This document shows, piece by piece, positions 36,664 to 47,008 of a stretch of DNA of 64,000 nt. The stretch spans positions 109,397 through 173,396 of the forward strand of contig JAIVEQ010000002.1 of the NCBI GenBank assembly GCA_023838465.1, read 5' to 3'. The first letter of the stretch is position 1; each line of letters opens with the position of its first letter. The notes under the pieces were generated by a model. It made no database searches, was not told the DNA's origin, and was given only the letters and a program-made list of their open reading frames with translations. The translations under genes were made by a program, and so were the position numbers. The DNA comes from Candidatus Thiodiazotropha sp. Its GTDB lineage: Bacteria > Pseudomonadota > Gammaproteobacteria > Chromatiales > Chromatiaceae.

Positions 36664-36712
36664 GGTTTTTCCCCACACAGCAAAAAAAGCCTGTACAGGA
36701 CAACCATATACC

Positions 36713-37405
36713 GTGGCAAAAAAAGAGATCGCCATCATCGAAGACGAACGGGTGATTCGCGAAAATTATAGCGATTATCTCACCCGGCAGGGCTATGCAG
36801 TCAGTGGTTTTGCCACACGACAGGATGCTATGGCTGCCTTTGATAAGGCGCTACCGGACCTTGTTATCCTCGACATCGGTCTGGCCGATGATATCGATGG
36901 TGGCTTTGAACTCTGCCGTGAGCTGCGCAACCGCTCCGCTACCCTGCCGATCATCTTCCTGACCGCGCGGGACAGTGACCTCGACAGTGTTTCCGGTCTA
37001 AGACTTGGTGCTGACGACTACCTCACCAAAGAGATAAGCCTGCCCCACTTGGTCGCACGCATTGCCGCCCTGTTCCGCCGTATCGAGGCTATACAACAGA
37101 AACAACCGAGTGAATCCCTATTGGTCAGAGGTGACCTGAAGCTCGATAGTGATCGTCTCGCTGCCCACTGGCAAGGTACCCTACTAAACCTTACCGTGAC
37201 AGAATTCTGGATGTTACATGCATTGGTGCGTCATCCTGGTCATGTGCGAAGCCGCGATCAGTTAATGGAAGAAGCGAATATCTATGTAGATAGCGCCAGC
37301 ATTACGACCCATATCAAACGGATTCGCCGCAAGTTCCAAGAAGTGGATACTGACTTTACCCACATCGACTCAGTCTACGGTGCTGGTTATCGATGGCAAC
37401 CTTGA
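36713..37405 (+). CDS. pdsR: Dedicated sortase system response regulator (PdsR type)
   Basis: A 230-residue OmpR/PhoB-type regulator starting at GTG. The receiver domain has acidic residues in IIEDERVI and the phosphorylated aspartate in DLVILDIGLAD (about residue 55), followed by FLTARDSD. The C-terminal winged helix shows SITTHIKRIRRKFQEV and YGAGYRW. The family matched is the proteobacterial dedicated sortase response regulator (TIGR03787, by recollection), supported by the sortase, target and OmpA genes nearby. The histidine kinase gene follows. It probably controls the sortase genes, although the intervening three-gene operon is unusual. Confidence 0.88.
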   Translation: MAKKEIAIIEDERVIRENYSDYLTRQGYAVSGFATRQDAMAAFDKALPDLVILDIGLADDIDGGFELCRELRNRSATLPIIFLTARDSDLDSVSGLRLGADDYLTKEISLPHLVARIAALFRRIEAIQQKQPSESLLVRGDLKLDSDRLAAHWQGTLLNLTVTEFWMLHALVRHPGHVRSRDQLMEEANIYVDSASITTHIKRIRRKFQEVDTDFTHIDSVYGAGYRWQP

Positions 37406-37481
37406 TTCCAAGCTAATCTGTGGGTTTACTAACCAGAACGTAAGTTACCCGACACTCAGGGATTCAAGTTATAATCACCCA

Positions 37482-39554
37482 ATGCAGCTAAAAAAGCATC
37501 CGCGCTTCACTCAGTCACTGCGATTCAAACTCCTCCTTGCATCACTCACTCTGTTGCTCATTCCATGGGCCGGTTATCACTATTTATCAGAGATGGAAGC
37601 ATCACTACGCCAGGCCCAGGAGACCTTACTCCTTAATCGGGCCGAAATTGTCGCAAACATGCTTGCTACAGATAGTAGCAACTGGCTGACTGACTCACAG
37701 GCAGGGGAAAATATCTCAACCAATTCGCTGTATGTACATCCGCTTAAGAAGCAGCCGATCTTAGATGGTTATGCTGAGGAGTGGCTTGCCCTAAAGTCAC
37801 AATCCCGTCAATTTAAAGCGAGCGCCTCACGCTCTGATGCAGTTAGTTTTGAGTGGCTTGCAGGCTTCTATGCGGACTCTCTATACCTGTTAATAGATAT
37901 TCATGATCAGCAAATCATCTATCCGCATACGGAGAGAAAGCTTGGTAGTGGTGATCACCTGATTCTGGCCCTGCCTGGCCCATCGGGAATAAGTAGGCAG
38001 TATCACTTGGGAACCCCCGCTCCAGGTTGGATCAACGTGATTGAGCATGGCACCAATCGTTCGCAGACTGCCATTCATGGTGAGTGGCAGGAATCATCTC
38101 AAGGCTATCGTGTGGAACTAAAGCTGCCTCGTTCTCTAGCAAATGGACGTCTCTCACTGGCTGCAGTGGATATTGATCAGCTTGATGCAAAACCGGATGG
38201 CATCGCATCCACTTCTGGTTGGAACAAAAACCATAATCTGGCCCACCTGGTCATGCCCACCATGCAGGCGGATCGGCTTTTGCAAGGTCTGGATAGTACG
38301 AATCATAGATATAGTATCCTTAATAGAGCGCGCCAGGTACTCGGCCGGCATGGATCGATCCAACCGATTACCAACAACACTCAAACTCTTATAAGTCGCA
38401 TTCTATCTCTATTGACATCCACACCAGAAGGATCCGCAGATGATTTAAGAGAGGGTGCAGGGCAACTGGATGGCCCTGAGATTCGCAGAGCGCTATCGGG
38501 TGACGGAGCGGTCAATCGTTATAAACTATCCGGTACAAAAGCACTGGTTCTCGCTGCCGCCTACCCGATTAAGATTGATCAGCATATAACTGGAATTGTT
38601 GTGGTTGAACAAAGCACCCAGAAGATTCTGCTCCTGCAGCAGAGCGCACTTGAACGTCTGTTCTACATCAGCCTGATACTATTCATCGTTACCGGAGGCA
38701 CACTACTGTTATTTGCCTCCTCATTGACCCGGCGTATTACACTTCTCAATCGAAAATACAATCAAGCAGTCAGTAAGGACGGTAGAATCATTGAAGAAGT
38801 CGCAACAGTCATTGATGGTGATGAACTGGCTGAACTCGACCGAAGCTTCAGTGTGGTGTTGAAGCGTTCAAAAGACTATACAGGCTATCTTGAATCCATG
38901 GCATCCCGTCTTGCTCACGAATTCCGCACCCCATTGACGATTGTGCAGACCTCCTTGGAGAACATTCAAACCGATAACAACCCTACCCAGGGGGCACCCT
39001 ATATTCAACGCGCATTAGAGGGTACACATCGACTCAACTTGATACTCACACGTTTACGTGAGGCGTCTCGCCTCGAACAGTCGCTGCAAAATACTGAAAG
39101 AGTAAAGGTTGATATCTCGGCTCTATGTAAAGCGCTTTATGACGGGTATGTCATTACATACCCGGATATTGAGATTGAGTGCCGAATGCCAACCCATCAG
39201 ATATGGATCGATGTATCTCCTGATCTAATCAGTCAGGCATTGGACAAGCTGATCAGTAATGCTGTCGACTTCCATCGACCGAGGACAGCCATTAAAATCG
39301 AATTGGACACTGAAAACAGTAACAAGATTCTTATTAAGGTTAAGAATCAGGGTCCACAGATTCCCGAAATCGATCAGTCTAAGATTTTTGACTCTATGGT
39401 ATCGCGTAGAAAAAACAGCGACCAACAACAAACCCATCTTGGTTTAGGACTCTATCTGGTACGTCTGATTGCTGAGTTCCATCAAGGAAAGGCATGGGCA
39501 ATCAACGAAGTTGATGGTGTTTGCTTTGCGATTGATCTGCCAAACAAGTGCTAG
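37482..39554 (+). CDS. pdsS: Dedicated sortase system histidine kinase (PdsS type)
   Basis: A membrane sensor kinase of about 690 residues from the ATG at 37482. An in-frame start at 37380 would overlap the response regulator and add a polar tail. The first membrane segment is KLLLASLTLLLIPWAGYHYL. A large periplasmic domain begins with YVHPLKKQPILDGYAEEWLA, similar to carbohydrate-binding module 9 folds. The second membrane segment is SLILFIVTGGTLLLFA. HAMP-like, HisKA (phospho-histidine in RLAHEFRTPL) and HATPase parts (NAVDFHRPR; GLGLYLVRLI) follow. It pairs with the regulator just upstream. Its periplasmic domain suggests sensing of a wall or polysaccharide signal. Confidence 0.88.
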   Translation: MQLKKHPRFTQSLRFKLLLASLTLLLIPWAGYHYLSEMEASLRQAQETLLLNRAEIVANMLATDSSNWLTDSQAGENISTNSLYVHPLKKQPILDGYAEEWLALKSQSRQFKASASRSDAVSFEWLAGFYADSLYLLIDIHDQQIIYPHTERKLGSGDHLILALPGPSGISRQYHLGTPAPGWINVIEHGTNRSQTAIHGEWQESSQGYRVELKLPRSLANGRLSLAAVDIDQLDAKPDGIASTSGWNKNHNLAHLVMPTMQADRLLQGLDSTNHRYSILNRARQVLGRHGSIQPITNNTQTLISRILSLLTSTPEGSADDLREGAGQLDGPEIRRALSGDGAVNRYKLSGTKALVLAAAYPIKIDQHITGIVVVEQSTQKILLLQQSALERLFYISLILFIVTGGTLLLFASSLTRRITLLNRKYNQAVSKDGRIIEEVATVIDGDELAELDRSFSVVLKRSKDYTGYLESMASRLAHEFRTPLTIVQTSLENIQTDNNPTQGAPYIQRALEGTHRLNLILTRLREASRLEQSLQNTERVKVDISALCKALYDGYVITYPDIEIECRMPTHQIWIDVSPDLISQALDKLISNAVDFHRPRTAIKIELDTENSNKILIKVKNQGPQIPEIDQSKIFDSMVSRRKNSDQQQTHLGLGLYLVRLIAEFHQGKAWAINEVDGVCFAIDLPNKC

Positions 39555-39559
39555 ACAAA

Positions 39560-39760
39560 TCACTCCCGCTCTTCTATCCATGCCGCTTGTATGGCTTCAA
39601 GAATCTTTTCACCTGAGTGGGTGGGCTCATCATCGAAATTCCCCAGTGCAACCACCCAATCACGCAGTTCGACATAATTAACCTTACGAGGGTCTATTTC
39701 AGGATGGGTCTCGTCCAGCTCTATGGCTATATCCAGACTATCGATCCACTTCAATCCCAT
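39560..39760 (-). CDS. iscX: IscX (Fe-S assembly accessory protein)
   Basis: A 66-residue acidic protein with the family pattern MGLKWIDSLDIAIELDE ... DPRKVNYVELRDWVVALG. IscX is a helix-turn-helix-like modulator that competes with frataxin for IscS and may donate iron. It is the last gene of the isc operon, 13 bases after fdx. The convergent sortase kinase gene ends five bases away. Confidence 0.95.
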   Translation of the reverse strand: MGLKWIDSLDIAIELDETHPEIDPRKVNYVELRDWVVALGNFDDEPTHSGEKILEAIQAAWIEERE

Positions 39761-39773
39761 GAAAGCCTCCTGT

Positions 39774-40112
39774 TCAATGGTGCTCAGAAACCATGTTGAT
39801 AGTGTATTTGGGAATCTCTATCACCAAATCTTCCTTCCCTACAACCGCCTGACAACTAAGACGCGATTCAGGCTCAAGACCCCAAGCCTTGTCAAGCATA
39901 TCCTCCTCGCTCTCTTCTGCCTCTTGAAGCTCGTCATATCCCTCACGAATGATGACATGGCAGGTTGTACAGGCGCAGGATTTCTCACAGGCATGTTCAA
40001 TATCAATCCCGTGCTGCAGGGCGGCATCACAGATGGTGGTACCCGGTTCCACATCGATGGCTGCGCCTTCCGGACAGATCTCTTCGTGGGGAAGAAAGAT
40101 AATTTGTGTCAT
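39774..40112 (-). CDS. fdx: ISC-type [2Fe-2S] ferredoxin
   Basis: A 112-residue adrenodoxin-like ferredoxin that supplies electrons for Fe-S cluster assembly. Three cysteines of the cluster loop lie in CEKSCACTTCHV, and the fourth lies in SCQAVV further on. The C-terminal acidic segment (EAEESEEDML) is typical for binding to IscS. It follows hscA by eight bases. Confidence 0.95.
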   Translation of the reverse strand: MTQIIFLPHEEICPEGAAIDVEPGTTICDAALQHGIDIEHACEKSCACTTCHVIIREGYDELQEAEESEEDMLDKAWGLEPESRLSCQAVVGKEDLVIEIPKYTINMVSEHH

Positions 40113-40120
40113 GCTACTAC

Positions 40121-41992
40121 CTATTCAAATTCATCGACATTGTGCCCTGACATGGCCTGTTGAATACTCTGATTCATACGTCGTTCCACATAAAAACCAC
40201 AGCGTTCTTCAAGTGCTTCGATAGCCTTTTTGATGATACTCTGATCGGTGGCGCGGGCAACCGATCGTAACTTATCCAGGGCGGACTCAACCTGCTGGCG
40301 TTCCTCACTATTCAGTAGCAGGTCGCCATCATCAACCAGTGCCGCATCCAGTGCTTCAATAACACGATCCGCTTCAACCTGTTGCTCGCGCAGGCTTCGA
40401 GCCAGTTTATCCTCACTGGCATGGGCAATGGATTCGAGCAACATGATCTCGATTTCATTGTCAGTCAGCCCGTAGGAAGGCTTAACTTCAATACTTGTTT
40501 GTATACCACTACTCTGCTCTACGGCACTAACACTCAATAACCCATCTGCATCAACGGCGAAAGTAACACGTATACGTGCTGATCCGGCTACCATTGGTGG
40601 TATGCCGCGTAGTTCAAACCTTGCCAGGGAACGGCAATCCGAGACCAACTCCCGCTCCCCCTGGACAACATGGATAGCCATTGCGGTCTGGCCATCTTTG
40701 AAGGTTGTAAACTCCTGTGCTCTTGCTACCGGAATGGTGGTGTTGCGATTGATCAGCTTCTCGGTCAGACCACCCATTGTCTCAATACCGAGTGAAAGCG
40801 GGATAACATCCAGCAACAGCATCTCATCATCCGGTTTATTGCCTGCCAGAATATCGGCTTGGAGTGCAGCACCCACAGCAACCACCCGGTCAGGGTCGAT
40901 ATCCACCAGGGGTTGGGTACCAAACAGTTCCCCAACCATTTCACGTACTCTGGGCACCCGGGTTGATCCGCCGACCATAACCACTTCCTGTACCTCTTCC
41001 GCAGATATGCCAGCATCACGCATGGCACGCCTGCAGGCGATCAAGGTTTTCTTGATTAAGGGATCGACCAATTCATTGAATTGGGTATGTTGCAGCAACC
41101 CTTGCCAGTAACTGCCATCCTCTAACTGAACATGAATAACAGTTTCATCAGCTTCACTGAGTGCTTCTTTAGCAGCACAGCCAGCAACCATCAGTCGTTT
41201 CAACTGAGCATGACCCACATCATTTTCAATGGCCGCTTGTTGCATGATCCACTCAGCCAGGACACGATCAAAGTCATCACCCCCAAGGGCCGAGTTGCCC
41301 CCGGTAGCCATCACTTCAAAGACGCCTTTATTGAGTCGGAGGATAGAGATATCGAAGGTGCCACCACCCAAGTCATAGATGGCATGTATACCTTCAGCCC
41401 CCTTGTCCAGGCCATAGGCAACCGCAGCAGCCGTTGGCTCATTGAGGAGACGTAACACAGGTAACCCAGCTAATTTAGCCGCGTCTTTTGTTGCCTGACG
41501 CTGTGCTTCGTCAAAGTAGGCAGGGACTGTAATCACCACCCCACTCAATTCTCCATCAAGGGTATCTTCAGCCCGCTGAGCCAATACCTTGAGAATTTCG
41601 GCTGAGACCTCGACAGGGCTGACCTCGCCCGCCACCGTTTGGATACGGGGTACTGTGGTATGAGCCTGAACGAATTGATAGGGAAGCCGGTTACCGAGGG
41701 TACTGATATCGTCGACACCACGCCCGATCAAGCGCTTTGCCGACGAAATCGTATTGAGCGGATCTTCCATTTCAGCCTGTTTGGCGTTGTAGCCTACCTG
41801 GACTAGATCCTTCTGGTATTGAACCACTGATGGCAGAAGATGACGCCCTTGCTCATCTGGCAGGGTTTCGGCTCGGCCACTGCGGACACTGGCCACCAGT
41901 GAATTGGTTGTACCCAGGTCAATACCGGCCGCCAATCTATGTTGATGGGGTGCCTGTGCTTGACCCGGTTCTGCAATCTGAAGGAGTGCCAT
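40121..41992 (-). CDS. hscA: HscA, Hsp70 chaperone for Fe-S cluster transfer
   Basis: A 623-residue specialised Hsp70. The ATPase domain begins [16 protein letters not shown] and shows the second phosphate loop [15 protein letters not shown] and the adenosine motif [11 protein letters not shown]. The substrate domain and lid follow. HscA hydrolyses ATP to release clusters from IscU, with HscB as co-chaperone and the LPPVK motif of IscU as its binding site. It lies between hscB and fdx within the isc operon. Confidence 0.97.
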   Translation of the reverse strand: MALLQIAEPGQAQAPHQHRLAAGIDLGTTNSLVASVRSGRAETLPDEQGRHLLPSVVQYQKDLVQVGYNAKQAEMEDPLNTISSAKRLIGRGVDDISTLGNRLPYQFVQAHTTVPRIQTVAGEVSPVEVSAEILKVLAQRAEDTLDGELSGVVITVPAYFDEAQRQATKDAAKLAGLPVLRLLNEPTAAAVAYGLDKGAEGIHAIYDLGGGTFDISILRLNKGVFEVMATGGNSALGGDDFDRVLAEWIMQQAAIENDVGHAQLKRLMVAGCAAKEALSEADETVIHVQLEDGSYWQGLLQHTQFNELVDPLIKKTLIACRRAMRDAGISAEEVQEVVMVGGSTRVPRVREMVGELFGTQPLVDIDPDRVVAVGAALQADILAGNKPDDEMLLLDVIPLSLGIETMGGLTEKLINRNTTIPVARAQEFTTFKDGQTAMAIHVVQGERELVSDCRSLARFELRGIPPMVAGSARIRVTFAVDADGLLSVSAVEQSSGIQTSIEVKPSYGLTDNEIEIMLLESIAHASEDKLARSLREQQVEADRVIEALDAALVDDGDLLLNSEERQQVESALDKLRSVARATDQSIIKKAIEALEERCGFYVERRMNQSIQQAMSGHNVDEFE

Positions 41993-42020
41993 CTATCTCT
42001 ATTCCATCCGATAAGTGAGT

Positions 42021-42569
42021 TCAGTTCAACTCATCTTCCAATGCAGCTTCCACACTCTCCGCTTCGGCATGCAGCTTTTGCAGAAAACGCATTTTTCGCA
42101 GGATCTCTCTGGCGGCATGCAACTGTTCTTCTGTAGGGGTTTCGAATTGAACAGCCATCTGAGCCACCAGGCTGGTAATCTGTTTGTTGATCCGGCTACG
42201 CAGATCAATAATTGCTTGGTAGGAATCGTTTTGACTAGGGATCTCTTCCAGCTCTTCCCTTAACTCCATCTGCTGCATCAGAAATGCCATGTCCTGAGTG
42301 GATTCGTTCTGAGCATCCATCTCAATACCATGCAGTGTGAGCAGATAACTGGCTCGGGCGATCGGGTCCTTAAGCGTTTCGAAAGCCTCATTGATCAGTG
42401 AGGCACCCTGCACAGAGAGGCGTCGCTCTTGATCGGTGGCATGGGCGTAACGATCAGGATGCACCACCCGTTGCAGATCCCTATAACGTTCTGACAATGA
42501 GTTACCATCAACTATATAGCCGATCGGCAAACCAAATAGATCAAAGTAGTTTTTCGAAAAATCCAGCAT
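42021..42569 (-). CDS. hscB: HscB, J-domain co-chaperone
   Basis: A 182-residue DnaJ-type protein. The J domain (about residues 5-75) contains NYFDLFGLP and the HPD motif in VVHPDRYAHA. The C-terminal three-helix bundle recruits IscU and stimulates HscA. It lies 28 bases upstream of hscA and 55 bases after iscA, all on the minus strand. Confidence 0.96.
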   Translation of the reverse strand: MLDFSKNYFDLFGLPIGYIVDGNSLSERYRDLQRVVHPDRYAHATDQERRLSVQGASLINEAFETLKDPIARASYLLTLHGIEMDAQNESTQDMAFLMQQMELREELEEIPSQNDSYQAIIDLRSRINKQITSLVAQMAVQFETPTEEQLHAAREILRKMRFLQKLHAEAESVEAALEDELN

Positions 42570-42624
42570 ATCGAAAAAACGGCCACCTTATGGCAGCCGT
42601 CTCATATCCTTTACTAGTTGCGCT

Positions 42625-42948
42625 TCAGACACCAAAACTCTCACCACACCCACACTCACTCTTGGCATTGGGATTGTTGAACTTGAAGCCTTCATTAAGA
42701 CCTTCACGGCCATAATCGACCTCTGTGCCGTCGAGATAGACAAGACTTTTCGGATCAATAATCACCTGTACACCGCGATCTTCAAAAACCTGGTCATCTT
42801 CCTGTAGGTCATCCACAAACTCCATCTCATAAGCCATTCCGGAGCAACCCGAAGTACGCACACTTAAACGTATACCCAATCCTTTGCCCCGATTGGCAAG
42901 AAAGGCTTGTACCCTATCGGCTGCAGCTTCTGTGATCGTGATACCCAT
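42625..42948 (-). CDS. iscA: IscA, A-type Fe-S carrier
   Basis: A 107-residue A-type carrier. From the ATG at 42948 it begins [20 protein letters not shown]. The frame is open further upstream, but those 29 residues are not part of the family. The three cluster cysteines lie in SGCSGMAY and near the end in CGCGESFGV. IscA transfers 4Fe-4S clusters or iron to target proteins. It lies 37 bases downstream of iscU. Confidence 0.96.
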   Translation of the reverse strand: MGITITEAAADRVQAFLANRGKGLGIRLSVRTSGCSGMAYEMEFVDDLQEDDQVFEDRGVQVIIDPKSLVYLDGTEVDYGREGLNEGFKFNNPNAKSECGCGESFGV

Positions 42949-42985
42949 CGTTTCTACTCTATCAAATCGAATTATATCGATGCAG

Positions 42986-43369
42986 TCATTTGGTATTCTT
43001 GTCGGAAAAGTCTTTAATGGCTGCTTTAATGGCATCTTCAGCCAATACAGAGCAATGTACCTTCACTGGAGGTAATGCCAACTCTTCTGCAATTTCTGAA
43101 TTCTTGATCTCCTGCGCTTGCTCCAGTGTTTTGCCCTTGACCCACTCGGTCAGCAGGCTGCTGGAGGCAATTGCCGAGCCACAACCATAGGTCTTGAAGC
43201 GGGCATCTTCGATGACTCCCTCTTCATTGACCTTGATTTGCAAACGCATCACATCCCCACAAGCTGGCGCACCCACCATGCCGGTACCAACACTGGTATC
43301 CTCTTTGTCGAAGGCGCCCACATTACGTGGGTTCTCATAATGGTCCAGTACCTTGTCACTGTATGCCAT
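42986..43369 (-). CDS. iscU: IscU, Fe-S cluster scaffold
   Basis: A 127-residue scaffold protein. The ligands Cys37 (PACGD), Cys63 (YGCGS) and Cys106 (HCSVLAE) are all present, and the HscA recognition motif LPPVK lies just before the last one. The next gene upstream in the operon is iscS, 33 bases away. Confidence 0.98.
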   Translation of the reverse strand: MAYSDKVLDHYENPRNVGAFDKEDTSVGTGMVGAPACGDVMRLQIKVNEEGVIEDARFKTYGCGSAIASSSLLTEWVKGKTLEQAQEIKNSEIAEELALPPVKVHCSVLAEDAIKAAIKDFSDKNTK

Positions 43370-43402
43370 AATCTACAACCTCTGAATGATGCATGAAGCG
43401 CA

Positions 43403-44617
43403 CTAATGCGCTGCCCATTGAATCGATTTTAGGTCGACACCATCCTTGAACATCTCCCATAGGGGCGATAGCTCACGCAATCGCTCCACCTCAGTACGGA
43501 TCTTATTGATCGCGTAGTCCACCTCTTCCGCAGTGGAAAAACGGCCCAGAGAAAAGCGGATTGAACTGTGTGCCAGTTCATCTTCGCGTCCCAGGGCACG
43601 CAATACATAACTCGGTTCCAGGCTTGCCGACGTACAGGCGGAGCCGGAAGATACGGCTAGATCCTTCAGTGCCATGATCAGGGACTCCCCCTCTACAAAG
43701 GCAAAACTGACGTTTAGGTTTCCAGCCACTCGCTGATCCTCATCGCCGTTCAGATAGACCTCTTCAATATCGTTGATTCCGGTCCAAAGCCGATTTCTTA
43801 ACCCTAAAACCCGTTCGTTCTCGGTTGCCATCTCCACCCCGGCAAGTCGGAAAGCTTCACCCATACCAACTATCTGGTGAGTAGCAAGTGTCCCGGAACG
43901 CATACCGCGTTCATGCCCGCCACCATGCATCTGCGCCTCTAGACGCACCCTCGGTTTACGTCTTACATAGAGTGCACCTATGCCTTTGGGTCCGTAGATC
44001 TTATGTGCTGAAAAAGACATGAGATCGACCTTCAAGTTCTCGAGATCAATCGGTACCTTGCCTGCACTTTGGGCGGCATCTACATGAAACAGGATCTTGC
44101 GCTCACGGGTCAACTCACCGATCGCCTGGATATCCTGTATCACACCAATTTCGTTATTGGTATGCATGATAGAGATAAGAATCGTGTCATCCCGGAGTGC
44201 CGCTTCCAACTTAGTGAGATCGATCAGACCGCTAGGCTCCGGATCCAGGTAGGTCACTTCATACCCACCACGCTCAAGTTGCCGGCAGGTATCAAGCACC
44301 GCTTTATGTTCGGTTTTACAGGTAACGATATGGCGTCCCTTTTTGGCGTAAAAATCTGCCACACCTTTGATAGCCAGGTTATCTGACTCTGTCGCACCGG
44401 AGGTCAGCACAATCTCTTTAGGATCGGCATTCACCAGATCGGCTATTTGCTGCCTTGCTACCCTTATCGCATCACCCGCTGCCCACCCAAATGCATGTGA
44501 ACGTGAGGCCGCATTTCCAAAATCGCCATTCGGCGTGAGATAACGACACATTATTTCCGCAACACGGGGATCTACAGGCGTTGTGGCCGAATAGTCCATG
44601 TATATGGGTAACTTCAT
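43403..44617 (-). CDS. iscS: IscS, cysteine desulfurase
   Basis: A 404-residue PLP enzyme that removes sulfur from cysteine for Fe-S clusters, tRNA thiolation and other uses. The start at ATG 44617 ([17 protein letters not shown]) has GGAG six bases upstream. An upstream in-frame TTG at 44632 has no such support. The PLP lysine lies in [12 protein letters not shown], and the catalytic cysteine in [15 protein letters not shown]. The second gene of the isc operon, 27 bases after iscR. Confidence 0.98.
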   Translation of the reverse strand: MKLPIYMDYSATTPVDPRVAEIMCRYLTPNGDFGNAASRSHAFGWAAGDAIRVARQQIADLVNADPKEIVLTSGATESDNLAIKGVADFYAKKGRHIVTCKTEHKAVLDTCRQLERGGYEVTYLDPEPSGLIDLTKLEAALRDDTILISIMHTNNEIGVIQDIQAIGELTRERKILFHVDAAQSAGKVPIDLENLKVDLMSFSAHKIYGPKGIGALYVRRKPRVRLEAQMHGGGHERGMRSGTLATHQIVGMGEAFRLAGVEMATENERVLGLRNRLWTGINDIEEVYLNGDEDQRVAGNLNVSFAFVEGESLIMALKDLAVSSGSACTSASLEPSYVLRALGREDELAHSSIRFSLGRFSTAEEVDYAINKIRTEVERLRELSPLWEMFKDGVDLKSIQWAAH

Positions 44618-44644
44618 CTCAAACTCCGACAATCGATTTTTTAG

Positions 44645-45148
44645 TCAGGTGCCAGCCAGGTCATTCGATCCATCTGCCATGGATATGTCCAGTCCAGATA
44701 GCTCATCGTGATCGGCATGATCCTGTCGGTCCGCCACCTCACGCACCGCTTTGCGATCCATGAGATCCTGTAAGCTTATTTTATTGAGATAGCTATATAT
44801 TTGATTACTGAGATCTGACCATAAATCATGAGTCAAGCAACGTTCATTGTTCTGGCAATTGTGTGCACCATTGCAGCGTGTGGTATCGATGTTCTCATCC
44901 ACTGCCGAAATAACCTCGCCCACGAAAATTTCCTCAGCACTTTTCCCCAAGCTATATCCTCCACCTGGACCGCGCACACTGGCAACCAGGGATTTTTTAC
45001 GCAAACGGGAAAATAACTGCTCCAAATAGGAGAGCGAAATTCCCTGGCGCTGGGCTATATCGGCAAGGGTAATCGGACCTTCACCATAGTGTAGGGACAG
45101 ATCCAACATGGCTGTCACTGCGTATCGACCTTTTGTGGTAAGCTTCAC
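44645..45148 (-). CDS. iscR: IscR, Fe-S cluster-sensing repressor
   Basis: A 167-residue Rrf2-family regulator. The winged helix (about residues 1-60) has [20 protein letters not shown]. The 2Fe-2S ligands are Cys92, Cys98 and Cys104. In cluster-bound form IscR represses its own operon. The ATG follows a promoter with an IscR type-1-like site. The C-terminal 30 residues are acidic and His/Asp-rich. Confidence 0.97.
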   Translation of the reverse strand: MKLTTKGRYAVTAMLDLSLHYGEGPITLADIAQRQGISLSYLEQLFSRLRKKSLVASVRGPGGGYSLGKSAEEIFVGEVISAVDENIDTTRCNGAHNCQNNERCLTHDLWSDLSNQIYSYLNKISLQDLMDRKAVREVADRQDHADHDELSGLDISMADGSNDLAGT

Positions 45149-45179
45149 TTCATCGACTCCGTGAATATTTCCAAACGCT

Positions 45180-45211
45180 AATATACATTCCCAAGCAAAA
45201 TAGTCAAGATT
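45180..45211 (-). promoter_or_regulatory. isc promoter with IscR type-1-like operator
   Basis: Reading the minus strand, TTGACT (45207-45202) and TATATT (45185-45180) form -35 and -10 boxes with a 16-base spacer. The 25 bases at 45211-45187 match my recollection of the type-1 consensus ATASYYGACTRWWWYAGTCRRSTAT at 19 positions, with the GACT core intact. The site overlaps the -35 box, as expected for autorepression. Confidence 0.7.
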
Positions 45212-45223
45212 ATCCCACCTCGT

Positions 45224-46051
45224 TTATTCGATGGTTTTCTCTTCCTCAGGAATCTGTTCATCAAGTTTCTGCAGCTCCTCTGCTGTCGAAATAATCTCGC
45301 AGGAATCGAGATCGGGGAGATTGGATTGATCCTCATCCACTCCTAGTTTTTTCAACGCTTCACACATTGACTCCATCTTCCTGTCCATCACATGGATATG
45401 ATCAAGCATGCAATTGATCGCATGAGCTACCGGATCTGCGGCATCTTTAGTCGCCCCGTAAGCATCGAAACCTATCTTCTTTGCAATTTGCTCTCTATGC
45501 CCATCCTGATCCGGTTTTCTGGGTGTAATGAGTTTACCGGGAACACCAACCACTGTAGCGCCAGCGGGCACATCTTTAACCACTACTGAATTGGAACCAA
45601 TCCTGGCTCCTTCACCCACTACAATGGGCCCAAGCACCTTAGCCCCTGCACCGACAACCACATTATTCTTAAGGGTGGGATGGCGTTTTCCCTTCTCCCA
45701 GCTAGTACCACCCAGAGTAACACCGTGATAGAGCGTACAATCATCACCAATTACCGCTGTCTCTCCAATCACGACGCCCATCCCATGATCAATGAAAAAA
45801 CGCCGACCAATCACCGCGCCTGGATGAATCTCAATGCCGGTAAGTAACCTGGCTATATTGGATACCACACGAGCTAGCCATTTCAGTCCGATATTCCATA
45901 TCGCGTGGGTGAAACGATGATAGACAACAGCATGCACACCAGGATAGGTGGTGATTATCTCAAAGGCGTTACGGGCTGCTGGGTCCCGTTCAAAAACGCT
46001 CTGGATATCCTCTTTCCAACGAGAGACTTTCTCTTCACCTGAAGTTTCCAA
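45224..46051 (-). CDS. cysE: Serine O-acetyltransferase (CysE type)
   Basis: A left-handed beta-helix acetyltransferase making O-acetylserine, the precursor of cysteine. The N-terminal helical domain has [20 protein letters not shown], then [18 protein letters not shown]. The hexapeptide repeats include [22 protein letters not shown] and GVTLGG. The long C-terminal tail is acidic. The frame is open to 46129, but its first 26 residues do not resemble the family. I favour the TTG at 46051, which has AGGTAGG upstream, although a GTG at 46090 is possible. Being next to iscR, it would supply cysteine for IscS. Confidence 0.9.
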   Translation of the reverse strand: METSGEEKVSRWKEDIQSVFERDPAARNAFEIITTYPGVHAVVYHRFTHAIWNIGLKWLARVVSNIARLLTGIEIHPGAVIGRRFFIDHGMGVVIGETAVIGDDCTLYHGVTLGGTSWEKGKRHPTLKNNVVVGAGAKVLGPIVVGEGARIGSNSVVVKDVPAGATVVGVPGKLITPRKPDQDGHREQIAKKIGFDAYGATKDAADPVAHAINCMLDHIHVMDRKMESMCEALKKLGVDEDQSNLPDLDSCEIISTAEELQKLDEQIPEEEKTIE

Positions 46052-46197
46052 CTGCCTACCTACGCTTGAGTGTGAAATCGGTGGTGCCACACTGATAATG
46101 GTGGCATGAGGGAAGCAGATTATCCACAATCCCGCACAAAATACTAGGGTATTTGATTGCTATCAGTAGATAAACGGACTATTCGACAAGCTGTCGC

Positions 46198-46923
46198 TCA
46201 GCGTCTCATCGACTTTCGTCCCTGCATGGCGCTGAGGATACCGCGCATGATATTAATCTCATCCTTATCCAGCCGTGCCCGCTGAAACAGACTGCGCAGT
46301 CTGCGCAACAGTTTTTTCGACTGCTTTGGCTGGGTAAAACCCACATCATCCAATGCCTGAGCGAGATGCTCATGGAAGCCCTGTAGCATCTCGGCTGTGG
46401 CCAAATCTCTTGTACTCTCATCGGTTAACTCAACCTGCTGATGTTGAGCCTGGAATATTTCATAGGCCAATACTTGGACAGCAGCACCCAGATTAAGTGA
46501 GCTATAAGCCTCATTTGTCGGGATATGCACAAGAAAAGTACAACGATCCAATTCACTGTTGCTGAGACCAGATCTTTCACGTCCAAACACCAGGGCTACT
46601 TCTCCGTGCACGGCCTCCTGTACCAACATGGCAGCAGCCTCTCTGGGTGAAACTACTGGCCAATTGACACTACGTGCGCGGGCACTCGTGCCAACCACAA
46701 GACGGCAACCCACCAAGGCATCGTCAAGTGAATCGACTACCTGGGCTTTTTTCAGTAAGTCATCAGCACCTGTAGCACGGGAAGTGGCTTCTTGATGGGG
46801 AAAAAGTTGTGGGGTAACCAGATGAAGTTGCTGCAGTGACATGTTTTTCATGGCCCGCGCAACCGCTCCGATATTACCAGGATGGCTGGTATCCACCAGT
46901 ACGATTCGAATATTGTTCAGCAT
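46198..46923 (-). CDS. trmJ: tRNA (cytidine/uridine-2'-O-)-methyltransferase TrmJ
   Basis: A 241-residue SPOUT methyltransferase modifying ribose 32 of several tRNAs. From the ATG at 46923 it begins MLNNIRIVLVDTSHPGNIGA, as expected for the family. The frame extends further upstream to 47160 but overlaps the divergent suhB, so that extension is rejected. SAM-binding knot motifs are VALVFGRERSGLSNSEL and VHIPTNEAYSSLNLGAAVQV. The gene is adjacent to cysE in the usual isc-neighbourhood order. Confidence 0.95.
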   Translation of the reverse strand: MLNNIRIVLVDTSHPGNIGAVARAMKNMSLQQLHLVTPQLFPHQEATSRATGADDLLKKAQVVDSLDDALVGCRLVVGTSARARSVNWPVVSPREAAAMLVQEAVHGEVALVFGRERSGLSNSELDRCTFLVHIPTNEAYSSLNLGAAVQVLAYEIFQAQHQQVELTDESTRDLATAEMLQGFHEHLAQALDDVGFTQPKQSKKLLRRLRSLFQRARLDKDEINIMRGILSAMQGRKSMRR

Positions 46924-47008
46924 AACCGGCAAGAGTACCTGAATATAAAAAGGGAATAAATTAGGAAATAGTTTATCCCCATCGCCACTTGCTGTATCCT
47001 CGCGGCCC

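Noticed and set aside
44618..44632. TTG start for IscS
   Set aside because: The ATG at 44617 has a proper ribosome binding site and matches the family start.
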